Below are positions 44,145-52,310 of a stretch of DNA of 64,000 nt, one piece after another. A program made the translations under genes and the position numbers. The notes beneath the pieces are model-generated. The model did not search any database. It saw nothing but the letters and a program-made list of their open reading frames with translations, and was not told the origin of the DNA. Each line of letters begins with the position of its first letter. Positions within the stretch are counted from its first letter, which is position 1. The stretch comes from Echinicola jeungdonensis (lineage in GTDB: Bacteria; Bacteroidota; Bacteroidia; Cytophagales; Cyclobacteriaceae): the NCBI RefSeq assembly GCF_030409905.1, contig NZ_JAUFQT010000002.1:620001-684000 (forward strand). The letters are read 5' to 3'.

Positions 44145-44953
44145 CACAGCTCGTCCAGGGGACTTTTGATCTGTGCCGGATTCAAGTTGGTCACATGCAG
44201 GTAAACCGTAGTGGTCCTGAGGGATTTGTGGCCCAACAGCTCCTGGATTAACCTGACATTGGTTCCCTGCTCAAGAAGGTGCGTGGCAAAGGAGTGGCGA
44301 AGGGTATGGAAAGAAGCATGCTTTGTTACCCCTGCGCATTCCATGGCTTTTTTTAAAACGCACTGTGCACTCTTTTCACTGTAGGGTTTGCCAGGTGTCC
44401 GGCCTTCGAAAAGATAGGTTTTGGGCCGGTAGTACCTGTAGTATTCCCGGAGCCTTTCCAACAGCCCTTTTGGCAGCAGGGTATACCTGTCCTTATATCC
44501 CTTTCCTCCCCTTACTTTCAGCTGCATCCTGTCACTGTCGATATCACAGGGCTTCAGGCTGATCACCTCGTTCAGCCTCAGACCGGAGGCGTAGGTGAGG
44601 GCCAGCAGGCAATAATGCTTTCTGTTCCTTATGGAGTTCAGTATAAGGGATATCTCCTCTTTCGAAAAAACAGAAGGGAGGAGTTGGGGCCGTCTGGGCC
44701 GCTTGATTCTTACCGGATCCCAGCTCCTGCCCAGGACATCTTTGAAAAGTATTTTGAACGCACTGATGGTCTGATTCACCCCTGAAGGGGACATTTTGTT
44801 GACTTCGACCTTATGGAAAAGGTATTCCTTTAACTTACCAATACTGATCTGTTCGGGGATCTTTCCAAAATGTTTGGAAACTGCCGATACAAGGCTGATG
44901 TAGGTACTGATGGTCCTGGGGGAATAGTTCCTGACCAACATTTCCTCATACAT
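44144..44953 (-). CDS. tyrosine recombinase of the IS91-type element
   Basis: A 269-aa phage-integrase family recombinase. An N-terminal SAM-like core-binding domain (MLVRNYSPRTISTYISLV) precedes the catalytic domain with the full set: Arg in YASGLRLNEVISL, Lys in VRGGKGYKDR, His-x-x-Arg in FHTLRHSFATHLLEQG, His in LGHKSLRTT, and Tyr in VYLHVTN. Short XerD-like proteins accompany IS91 transposases in many Bacteroidota. An ATG at 44979 opens a frame (MEKK...) that would join this gene if the A-tract at 44975-44968 had nine A instead of eight, so the natural N-terminus may be 9 residues longer and out of frame here. Confidence 0.9.
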   Translation of the reverse strand: MYEEMLVRNYSPRTISTYISLVSAVSKHFGKIPEQISIGKLKEYLFHKVEVNKMSPSGVNQTISAFKILFKDVLGRSWDPVRIKRPRRPQLLPSVFSKEEISLILNSIRNRKHYCLLALTYASGLRLNEVISLKPCDIDSDRMQLKVRGGKGYKDRYTLLPKGLLERLREYYRYYRPKTYLFEGRTPGKPYSEKSAQCVLKKAMECAGVTKHASFHTLRHSFATHLLEQGTNVRLIQELLGHKSLRTTTVYLHVTNLNPAQIKSPLDEL

Positions 44954-45429
44954 CCGTTGACGAAGACTTTTTTTTCCATGATGTTATTTATTTAATGGTA
45001 AAACATGGAGTGAATTTAGGGTAAATCACTGAAAATAAATTGGTTAACTGTTCAAAATCAAATAGCTACCGACGTAGGAGGTTTTGTTCAACTGGTATAT
45101 TGAAACTGTTTTTTCTAACAAATACAGCGAATTTGCATATCTATATTCGGTTTTCTTGTTTAATAAATTCCCAAAAAACGATGGTACTTCTTTAGTTTTT
45201 CTTCCCCTGTTTTGGCGGTAGATTTTTGTTGAAGTTATGCCCAGTAATTATCATTTTGCCCTTCCATTAACAATTAAAACCAAAAAGGGTATTAGATTTA
45301 TGGTCGAACACAATATCTGGAGAAAGTCCTATCCAGTTTTTACCAATACCTATGTAATGGAATTGCAAATGCAAAACTAATTAAGCCCTCGTTGCAAACG
45401 AGGGCCATTTGGTTTTTTACTTTTATTTC
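44954..45429. other. gene-free region beyond the IS element
   Basis: No gene. AT-rich sequence returning to host composition. It ends with the hairpin at 45385-45405. Confidence 0.45.
45385..45405 (-). terminator. hairpin after the haem-lipoprotein gene
   Basis: GCCCTCGTT (45385-45393) pairs perfectly with AACGAGGGC (45397-45405) across GCA. It lies 24 nt past the stop of the gene at 45430. There is no clear T-run on the minus strand, so termination is plausible but not certain. Confidence 0.5.
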
Positions 45430-46842
45430 TTAATTCTCCTCAATATATTTTTTAAGTCCTGTGGTATCCACATTCCCCTGGATGGACCAGGCGAAATCCA
45501 GTAAAAGCTGTCCATCAAATAGACTATCGGAACGGCTTATATAAGCATTCCCAACATAAGGGGTTTGCGAGTTTTTCTTATTGCCCAGGGCATTGGGATC
45601 CACAGTGGCCATCCTGTGGCAGCTCATACAATTGGTCCTTACGCCTACATAGGTTTTTATTTGCTCCTCTCCCGTCTGTATATAACTGATGGAATCATTA
45701 AAAACTCCCGGGCCAAAGCCAGCTTCCAAATAAGGATTAAAGGCATAATTGGGTTCTCCGGTAATATCCTGCCCTTCATAGGGTTCATTGGGATCCACCA
45801 TATAATAGGCTACAGACATCGCGTAATTGCTTGGTGCTCCTTGGAGTTCATTTGGACGCATATCGGCAACAGCCTTTGAACTAGGTAATGGTGGATTGGC
45901 AGGATCCGGCGTCCACCAAAAGGTTTGCCAGGTCCAGTTGGTGATTTCCCTGGTGCCTACATGCATTCCCACCAGGATGGCTATATCCCCTGGCTTTGCA
46001 TTAAATTGGTTGCCGCTATTTTCGGTAAACTCCTTATTTAAAAAATAGGCGTCCTCATCATTTATTTTAAAGTGGATAAAATCATCCACATTGTAAATGG
46101 AATCCTTTTGACCACTCTGATTGGTGACATCCACCGTAACAAATGTATCCCAATCTTGCTCCGGATAAGCCTCCAATTTATTGGTAGTTCCTGGCCAGAA
46201 AGCGATATTGAACAAGGTTTCACCACCTGAGGTGGGCAGTAATTTAAAAACCGGTTTTATGGTGATTGCATTCTTTGGGAAAAAGGGGATTTCCTTTTTG
46301 TTTTTATTTGTTGCGATATCATATAGCGTGGTCGCCATAAAAATTTTGTTTTCAATGGCAAAATCCGAAGCTGCAGGACTGTAAGAAACCGACTCAAAAA
46401 TACTGTCATTGACGGTTTGTTGGCTGGAGGAAAAATGGGTGAATTGATTCGGTTTATTTAAGTTGGCCCGATTGGACCGCTTAATAGGTTGATTATTAAT
46501 GGAATCAATCATTTCCTCCGGGGTAAGCCAGGTCTCGAAAACCCGTAAATTCCTGGAATCACCCGGAATTTTTTGATCGGTTAATGAGGTAATCCCAGTC
46601 CAAATACCCCAGCCATGCAAATAGATCTTGCTTTTGTCTGAATCATGGATCCATTGATTCAGAATTACTGAATCCTCAGGAAAATTAACCCCTTCAATAT
46701 TAAGTTTTGGAAAATCAGCGGGTTCCACATCATGGTAGGTGAATTGTTTCAAAGCCTGATCAGTCCCTTTTTTCTTTTCCTTACTACATGCCAAAAAGGT
46801 TAATAGAAGAACCGCAATAAAATAGTAGCTTTTGTTGTTCAT
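45430..46842 (-). CDS. lipoprotein with a single c-type haem motif
   Basis: A 470-aa protein. The N-terminus is a lipoprotein signal, LLLTFLACSKEK, with the lipid-bearing Cys near residue 20. The body is beta-type sequence that I cannot place, including YLHGWGIWTGI and FNIAFWPGTTN. Near residue 405 the sequence RTNCMSCHRMA supplies one CxxCH haem c site, and the C-terminal region ends in LDFAWSIQGNVD. A periplasmic electron carrier or oxidase subunit bound to the membrane is the likely role, but substrate and partner are unknown. It is monocistronic. Confidence 0.75.
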   Translation of the reverse strand: MNNKSYYFIAVLLLTFLACSKEKKKGTDQALKQFTYHDVEPADFPKLNIEGVNFPEDSVILNQWIHDSDKSKIYLHGWGIWTGITSLTDQKIPGDSRNLRVFETWLTPEEMIDSINNQPIKRSNRANLNKPNQFTHFSSSQQTVNDSIFESVSYSPAASDFAIENKIFMATTLYDIATNKNKKEIPFFPKNAITIKPVFKLLPTSGGETLFNIAFWPGTTNKLEAYPEQDWDTFVTVDVTNQSGQKDSIYNVDDFIHFKINDEDAYFLNKEFTENSGNQFNAKPGDIAILVGMHVGTREITNWTWQTFWWTPDPANPPLPSSKAVADMRPNELQGAPSNYAMSVAYYMVDPNEPYEGQDITGEPNYAFNPYLEAGFGPGVFNDSISYIQTGEEQIKTYVGVRTNCMSCHRMATVDPNALGNKKNSQTPYVGNAYISRSDSLFDGQLLLDFAWSIQGNVDTTGLKKYIEEN

Positions 46843-47174
46843 ATTCGTTGATTTTTGATTGGTGAAAAAAAATTATAGTGTTATTTATTATATCCTTGTT
46901 TGAATAAAAGTCTTCGGATTGGTAAATATTTTGAAACACCTCTGATTATACCAAAAATTCAATTACAAAATAGTTGTTTTATAATGGATGGGCAATTTTT
47001 CTTAATTATTATTTTGTTTTATGAACCACGAACTGCACGAATATTTTCTGAATGATTTCAAAGGTTAAATATCAGTTGGACGAAATCATAAAAAGATCAA
47101 ACTTAATTTCCTCCAAATAAGGCGTTTTTCAATATCGAATTCGAAAATACCCTTAAGGAGTATCATTATTCTAA

Positions 47175-47203
47175 CCAAGGGCCATGAAAAAGCAGGCCCT
47201 TGG
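47175..47203. repeat. 9-bp perfect hairpin in a gene-free region
   Basis: CCAAGGGCC (47175-47183) pairs with GGCCCTTGG (47195-47203) around an 11-nt loop. It is 190 nt beyond the nearest gene end, so its role is unclear. Confidence 0.4.
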
Positions 47204-47360
47204 TGAATTGGTCAACAATTTTCCCGTCATTAGCAGCCAACCCTTTAAATGGTGCTTACAAATTTTCGCTAATGCCTTTAGCCAATAAATAGGGTTTTCA
47301 AGGATTCAGCAAACAGATTTCATTCATTACATTGATGGCATTGCAAATCCCGGAGTAATT

Positions 47361-47385
47361 CAGCCCTCCTTCTAAATGGGGGCTG
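47361..47385 (-). terminator. candidate terminator of the 561-aa gene
   Basis: CAGCCC (47361-47366) pairs with GGGCTG (47380-47385) just 11 nt past the stop codon at 47397. The stem is short and lacks a T-run. Confidence 0.35.
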
Positions 47386-47396
47386 TTTCGAAAAAA

Positions 47397-49082
47397 TCAC
47401 TGAATTTCTTTAACTTTTTGTTTAAACAGCTTTTCCAAAATTTTATAGGTGATCAAGTAGGTTGGCCTTACCCCTTCCATCCCAAGACTTCCGGAAGCTA
47501 ATGTACTGCCTGTTTTTAGTGGATTATCAGAGGCATAATAGGCATAAAGGACTTTTACATTTTTCCTTATGCTTCTTCTTATTTTGCTGGCGGATTGCAG
47601 GGCTTTTTGGTAATGGGCCCCTTCCATTTCCAGCCCAATGGCATTCCAGGAGGACTCCATAAAGTATTTCAACACATCGGTATTTTGTAGGGAGGTTCCC
47701 AAAACAGTAATCATTGGCCCCTCATAGATGCCCAATCCAAACCCTTCAAAATCTTTGGCTTTTAATTGATTTTTAAAGGGATAATTATCTGCCGTGCCTT
47801 CAAAAACATGGCTGGAGGGAATCATTAGATCCCCTTTGTTCCCTTTTAGTATTCCTGCTTTTCCCATAATGGACGCTGAAACCACATCCAGAGGAATCAT
47901 CTGACCCTCCTTTTCATAAGGTTTTAACAATTCATCAAAACATTCATAAGCTTGTTCTCCAAAGGCATAATCCATCACTAGGATAACAGGCTTTTTCCGC
48001 TCCTCCTGCTGTAATTTTACTCCAGGAATTAGGGTGTCCTTCACAAACTTGCTGGTGTCAATCACCTGGGCACCAATATTGGTTCCGGACAGGTCGGGGA
48101 TATCAATAAATCCATGATGGTTGGCGTATGCCCTGATGTCTTTTGCCCTATTATGTTTGCTATGGGTACTGATATCCAATGCCACCTGTTCTATTTCCTC
48201 GAAAGATTCCAAGTTCAAAGCTTGATGACCATAAATGGTATTCATCACACTATGCAGATTAGCGCTGATAATATGAATGGGCCGGTGGAGTAAATCCTCT
48301 TCATCCAAGATGGTTTTGATGCGGTTGGCCCACATTTCACCATATACATGGTGACCAATCCTTTCCCTTAGTGTGGCAGAAAAGGAAATTTCTCGATCCT
48401 GATCATCCAATACCTCATCAAAGGCCAGTTTCCCCAAGTGATAAACTATTGAAAAGATACTATTTGAATTCCTAGACCTGTTAAAAGCTGTAATAGCCTG
48501 GTGAGTTTCATCAAAAGTCCTTCCGGTAATATGGCTTAAATAAGAACAAGCCGCTTCTTCATCAAAGTCCTCGCCATTCTCTTCCTTTTCGACTATTTTG
48601 GAAAGCATCAACCAATTCAGGTTGATCTTACCCTTTGCATCTGTGCTGTTGGTTCTGATTTTTTCGGATTCAATGTATAAAAAAGTGAGGTGGGTCATGA
48701 TATCATAAATATCACTTTTTCCCCTTGTCATTTCTACATACATCTGTTCATGATCCACCCTGTAACAGTTTCTCCTCCTTTTACTGGGAACCAGGGTTTC
48801 AAAATCAGAATGTTCATACCCTTCCCTACTTATCAATCTAACATATTGACATTCTTCGATGCCTCTGGGAAGCCGTTCCATTACATATAAAAGTCCATCC
48901 AGCTCTACTTTTTCTTTGTCGGTGACCAGGCCATAGATTTCCGGGCGCAGTACCAGCAAAGCATTTACCAGGGATTCCCCTGAGACCCCCATCGGTTTAT
49001 AGGATCCACGGATAAACAAATGTCTCATAGTAATATATAACCGCTCAATGGCAGACCTGGACTCTTGGGCTCTAGTTCTCAT
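47397..49082 (-). CDS. conserved Bacteroidota protein with nucleoside-phosphorylase-like C-terminus
   Basis: A 561-aa soluble protein without signal peptide or membrane segments. The N-terminal half (about 1-270) is helical, with MRHLFIRGSYKPMGVSGESL and VDHEQMYVEMTRGKSDI. The C-terminal half (about 330-560) has strands and motifs that recall nucleoside phosphorylases: ILVMDYAFGEQAYE, KGNKGDLMIPSSHVFEG, GIYEGPMITVLGTSLQ, and WNAIGLEMEGAHYQKAL, where GLEMEGA is close to the active-site E-M-E motif of that superfamily. A nucleoside or phosphoribosyl-related activity is possible but unproven. Monocistronic. Confidence 0.6.
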   Translation of the reverse strand: MRTRAQESRSAIERLYITMRHLFIRGSYKPMGVSGESLVNALLVLRPEIYGLVTDKEKVELDGLLYVMERLPRGIEECQYVRLISREGYEHSDFETLVPSKRRRNCYRVDHEQMYVEMTRGKSDIYDIMTHLTFLYIESEKIRTNSTDAKGKINLNWLMLSKIVEKEENGEDFDEEAACSYLSHITGRTFDETHQAITAFNRSRNSNSIFSIVYHLGKLAFDEVLDDQDREISFSATLRERIGHHVYGEMWANRIKTILDEEDLLHRPIHIISANLHSVMNTIYGHQALNLESFEEIEQVALDISTHSKHNRAKDIRAYANHHGFIDIPDLSGTNIGAQVIDTSKFVKDTLIPGVKLQQEERKKPVILVMDYAFGEQAYECFDELLKPYEKEGQMIPLDVVSASIMGKAGILKGNKGDLMIPSSHVFEGTADNYPFKNQLKAKDFEGFGLGIYEGPMITVLGTSLQNTDVLKYFMESSWNAIGLEMEGAHYQKALQSASKIRRSIRKNVKVLYAYYASDNPLKTGSTLASGSLGMEGVRPTYLITYKILEKLFKQKVKEIQ

Positions 49083-49401
49083 AGACCTTTAATTTATGAA
49101 TTTTTTTTACCTCCTTGGGAATCTGTCAACAGTCGACTGTTGGATCAAATTTGATTTGAAAATAAATTTCCTTCTTTATAAAAATAAGATTTTTGTTAAA
49201 AATACCGAATCATTTAATGGGTATGCTTTTAAGGAATGAACTTGATAAAGGTACTTAGTTTTCATTTTTAAGAGAGTTAAAATAAAATTCCCCTTTGAAA
49301 AAAACCTTATTGAAAAGATTACGAATCCTTGTTTTAAAAAGATTTGATATAGCAACTTTTGGTCCTCGTTTTAAGGGAGGGCAAAAAGAAAAAGGTTTAA
49401 T
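49083..49401. other. gene-free region after msrA
   Basis: AT-rich sequence with no gene or strong structure seen. It should contain the promoter of the 561-aa gene, which lies downstream on the minus strand. Confidence 0.45.
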
Positions 49402-49974
49402 TCATTTTATCCTCTCCCCAAAATATTGTTTGAATTTTTCCACCTTTGGTCGAATAACCATTTGGCAATAGGGTGCCTGTTTGTTGGTTTCATAATATTG
49501 TTTATGGTAATCTTCTGCTGGATAAAAATTAGAAAATGGAGTGATTTCTGTCACAATGGGATCAGAAAAAACATCAGAATTATTCAATTGTTTTTTCAAC
49601 TCTTCCGCTATTTCTTTTTGTTTATCAGAATGATAAAAAATTGCAGAACGGTATTGAGCTCCAACATCTGCCCCTTGTCTGTTCAAAGTGGTGGGATTAT
49701 GAGTGGACCAAAATATTTTCAAAATTTCAGAAAAAGGCAAGATTTGGGGATCATAAGCAAACTGTATAACCTCCGCATGGCCGGTAGTTCCTGTTACCAC
49801 ATCTTGATAACTTGGATCTTCGATATGTCCACCACTGAATCCGGGAAGCAGGTTTTTCACCCCTTTTAGTTTTTCAAATATTGCTTCGACACACCAAAAG
49901 CATCCAGCTCCCAAAGTGGCAAGCTCATAACCTTCCGGAATTTCTCTTGTTTCTGTTTTCGGTAGTTCCTTCAT
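49402..49974 (-). CDS. msrA: peptide-methionine (S)-S-oxide reductase
   Basis: A 190-aa enzyme that reduces methionine-S-sulfoxide in oxidised proteins. The active-site motif GAGCFWCVEAIFEKLKG (about 23-39) contains the catalytic Cys25, and GFSGGHIEDPSYQDV and HAEVIQFAYD are strongly conserved MsrA segments. There is no signal peptide, so it acts in the cytoplasm, and there is no fused MsrB domain. It follows the DUF3253 gene by 61 nt in the same direction. Confidence 0.94.
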   Translation of the reverse strand: MKELPKTETREIPEGYELATLGAGCFWCVEAIFEKLKGVKNLLPGFSGGHIEDPSYQDVVTGTTGHAEVIQFAYDPQILPFSEILKIFWSTHNPTTLNRQGADVGAQYRSAIFYHSDKQKEIAEELKKQLNNSDVFSDPIVTEITPFSNFYPAEDYHKQYYETNKQAPYCQMVIRPKVEKFKQYFGERIK

Positions 49975-50035
49975 GGGTTGTAATTATTTCTTTATGGTTA
50001 GTTTAAAGTGATTGAATATATTTAAAGGTTCGATA

Positions 50036-50275
50036 TCAGCCTTTCACGAGAATTTTTGTTTTTTCATTAGGTTCTTCTCTGGCACTTTTTCCCTGCTCAT
50101 CTAGCAAAACAATTTTACCTTCCTTTTGTAATTTATCCAAAGTTTCCAAAAGGTCTGGGATAAACCGTTGCCAATCCTGGGGATAAACCCATTTAATTAT
50201 TTCTAAGGCTAAAAATGGTTCTTTTTTTCTTTGTCTTCCCAGTTCCAAGATGGCAATTTCAAGAATGTCAGTCAT
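50036..50275 (-). CDS. DUF3253-type small protein
   Basis: A 79-aa protein resembling DUF3253, a winged-helix-like family: ILELGRQRKKEPFLALEIIKW, then the characteristic WQRFIPDLLETLDKLQKEGKIVL (landmark IPDLLETLDKLQKEGKIVL) and a short C-terminal strand. DNA binding is possible but not shown. It starts 11 nt after the radical SAM gene and lies ahead of msrA, so the three may form one transcript. Confidence 0.7.
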   Translation of the reverse strand: MTDILEIAILELGRQRKKEPFLALEIIKWVYPQDWQRFIPDLLETLDKLQKEGKIVLLDEQGKSAREEPNEKTKILVKG

Positions 50276-50286
50276 ATTGTTTCCTT

Positions 50287-51342
50287 TTAAAATAAACGAG
50301 TTTGGCCGTCAGGACAAAATGCTTGTAGATTAAATGGAGGCATTTTACGGCCATTCATAAATTTCTTTACGGAAAGTTGGAATACACGGTTGATCATTTG
50401 TGCTATGGGCCCCTCTCCTTTTATTCTTCTTCCCCAATCGGTATCGTTTAATTGGCCACCGTGTACTTCTTCAATTTGATGAAGAACTTTTTGGGCCCTA
50501 TCAGGAAAATTTTCCCAAATCCATTGGGAAAAGACTTCCTTTACCGTTCCATTGAGTCTCACAATGGTGTACCCAGCTTTTAAAGCTCCTGCATTTGCCG
50601 TTTTCTCAATGATTTTTGGGATATCTTCAGAATTGAGGGAAGGAATGATCGGTGCCACCATTACTCCACATGGGATCCCCTTTTGTGTAAATTCTCCTAT
50701 CAAATCTATTTTTTTCTGGGGTAGTGCTGTTCGGGGCTCCAGTTTTAACTTAAGCTTTTGATCCAAATGATTAATGGACATATAAACATGTACCAAATTA
50801 TTCCTGGCCAATTCTTCTATGATACCTGAATCCCTGGCAATTAGGGTGTTTTTGGTAATAATGCTTACGGGATGTTTGACTTTAAGACAAAGTTCAAGGA
50901 TTTTTCGGGTAAGTTGATACTTTTTTTCTGCCGGTTGGTAACAGTCTGTATTTCCGGAAAGCATTATAGGCTTGGGTTGGTAATTCTTCTGGGAAAATTG
51001 CTTTTCCAAAGCTTCCACAATATTGTATTTGACCATGATATTGGTCTCAAACCCTAAACCAGCATCAAAGCCCCAGTATTGGTGGGAATTTCTGGCGTAA
51101 CAATAAACACAACCATGCTCACAACCTTGATAGGGGTTAACAGAATAATCCAATGGAAGATCCGGGCTATTGTTTTTGCTGATCCCCTGCTTGGCCATTT
51201 CAGAAAAATATTTGGTAACTGGCCTGTCCAAATATTTTTCCTCATCAACCCCCTCATCATGTTCAACAACTATTTTCCTCTTTATATAGGGATTGTGGGG
51301 GTGAGAGTGGGCACCTCTTCCTTTGTATTTATCCTCTTTCAT
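50287..51342 (-). CDS. PA0069 family radical SAM protein
   Basis: A 351-aa protein from the ATG at 51342 (a TTG three codons earlier is less likely). The [4Fe-4S] site is CEHGCVYCYARNSHQYWG (about 75-92) with the spaced Cys-x3-Cys-x2-Cys. PIMLSGNTDCYQPAEKKYQ and SIITKNTLIARD are typical of the PA0069/Rv2578c group, which resembles spore photoproduct lyase; the reaction is unknown, a nucleic-acid repair role is often guessed. It begins an apparent operon with the DUF3253 gene. Confidence 0.85.
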   Translation of the reverse strand: MKEDKYKGRGAHSHPHNPYIKRKIVVEHDEGVDEEKYLDRPVTKYFSEMAKQGISKNNSPDLPLDYSVNPYQGCEHGCVYCYARNSHQYWGFDAGLGFETNIMVKYNIVEALEKQFSQKNYQPKPIMLSGNTDCYQPAEKKYQLTRKILELCLKVKHPVSIITKNTLIARDSGIIEELARNNLVHVYMSINHLDQKLKLKLEPRTALPQKKIDLIGEFTQKGIPCGVMVAPIIPSLNSEDIPKIIEKTANAGALKAGYTIVRLNGTVKEVFSQWIWENFPDRAQKVLHQIEEVHGGQLNDTDWGRRIKGEGPIAQMINRVFQLSVKKFMNGRKMPPFNLQAFCPDGQTRLF

Positions 51343-51663
51343 CAAAGCCAATTTACCTTTTTATCCCGAGGGATAAAACCCCATGACATGGATTGTCTCA
51401 AAAGGATGGGGAAGCTTTTTACTTAAACATTTTAAACCCTAAAAAACTTTGAAGATTAATTTTGATTGCAAAAAAGCCGGATTTTGATAAAGATATTTTT
51501 TCTTCAAATAAGATAATATATCCTTCTTAATCCAGGTTCCCACTTGCAATTTCCAACCAACTGATCCAATCTGGTAGCCCTTTAAACCAACTATATTAAT
51601 TGCCCTTTTACTAGCTATACAAATATTCTAATTTACCACTTTATTTTTTCCCAAATAGGTTGA
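51343..51663. other. gene-free region between radical SAM and methyltransferase genes
   Basis: No gene and no clear regulatory structure seen; AT-rich. Confidence 0.4.
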
Positions 51664-52206
51664 TTAATTGCAAATCATAATAAATGCTGGGGGGAAATTT
51701 TTTAGGGTAAAAGCAGTTTTGATGCTTTTAAAGTAATTGGCAAATTGGAATTTTAATAGGTAAGAGTAGCAAATCTGTATAAAGTAACCTTGTGAATCAA
51801 GATGAGTTCTTGATTTTTTATAGATTTCAATCCTGGATTCCTTGGGGATTAAGCTAAAAGGCAAAGAGGAAAAGATCAAATCGGCAGATTTACCATTAAG
51901 GTATCGATCCATATTTTCTGCCGAATCACATATAATTTGAATATTTTTATGCTTAAATTCTTTCCTTAAATTGTCACAGAAAGCCTTGCTAATTTCAAAT
52001 ACCAACAACTGAGCATCATCTTCCATTCTTTCAATAATCCCACGGGTAATACTACCATCTCCACCTCCAAGTTCTATTATTGTTTTTGCCCCCTTAAAGT
52101 TGGCAAAGGACAGCATTTTGTTCACCAATGACTTAGAACTAAATGTAACTGCCCCAGTTGTTTTGATGTTTGAAAACAGTTCTTTAATTAGGGAACCTTT
52201 ATTCAT
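51664..52206 (-). CDS. class I SAM methyltransferase, PmtA-like
   Basis: A 180-aa protein. KTTGAVTFSSKSLVNKML at the N-terminus is reminiscent of phospholipid N-methyltransferases and KsgA-like enzymes, and motif I is IIELGGGDGSITRGI (about 44-58). ADLIFSSLPFSLIP (about 109-122) takes the place of the N-L-P-Y or S-x-P-F catalytic motif. It could methylate phosphatidylethanolamine head groups, but rRNA adenine methylation is not excluded. Divergent from the LtaS-like gene. Confidence 0.7.
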   Translation of the reverse strand: MNKGSLIKELFSNIKTTGAVTFSSKSLVNKMLSFANFKGAKTIIELGGGDGSITRGIIERMEDDAQLLVFEISKAFCDNLRKEFKHKNIQIICDSAENMDRYLNGKSADLIFSSLPFSLIPKESRIEIYKKSRTHLDSQGYFIQICYSYLLKFQFANYFKSIKTAFTLKNFPPAFIMICN

Positions 52207-52310
52207 TTTTGATGATCTAATTTATTTTACAATATAGCTAATTTATAAGAATAAATATTTAAATAATTAGTTAATTAGCACTTCAAAATTACGTCAATTT
52301 TCAAATAAAG

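Larger units (their letters stand above)
42764..45000 (-). mobile_element. IS91-type element with tyrosine recombinase (limits approximate)
   Basis: A block visibly richer in G+C than its neighbours, holding two coupled minus-strand genes: a tyrosine recombinase (start 44953) and an IS91-type transposase (start 44144), with the recombinase stop and transposase start overlapping as TGATG. Such pairs form IS91-family units in Bacteroidota. Both outer limits are drawn from composition only; I could not identify the ori and ter ends or a target tetranucleotide. Confidence 0.65.
46843..47396. other. gene-free region with two hairpins
   Basis: About 550 bp without a gene. It holds hairpins at 47175-47203 and 47361-47385, and the 5' leader of the haem lipoprotein. 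Confidence 0.45.
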
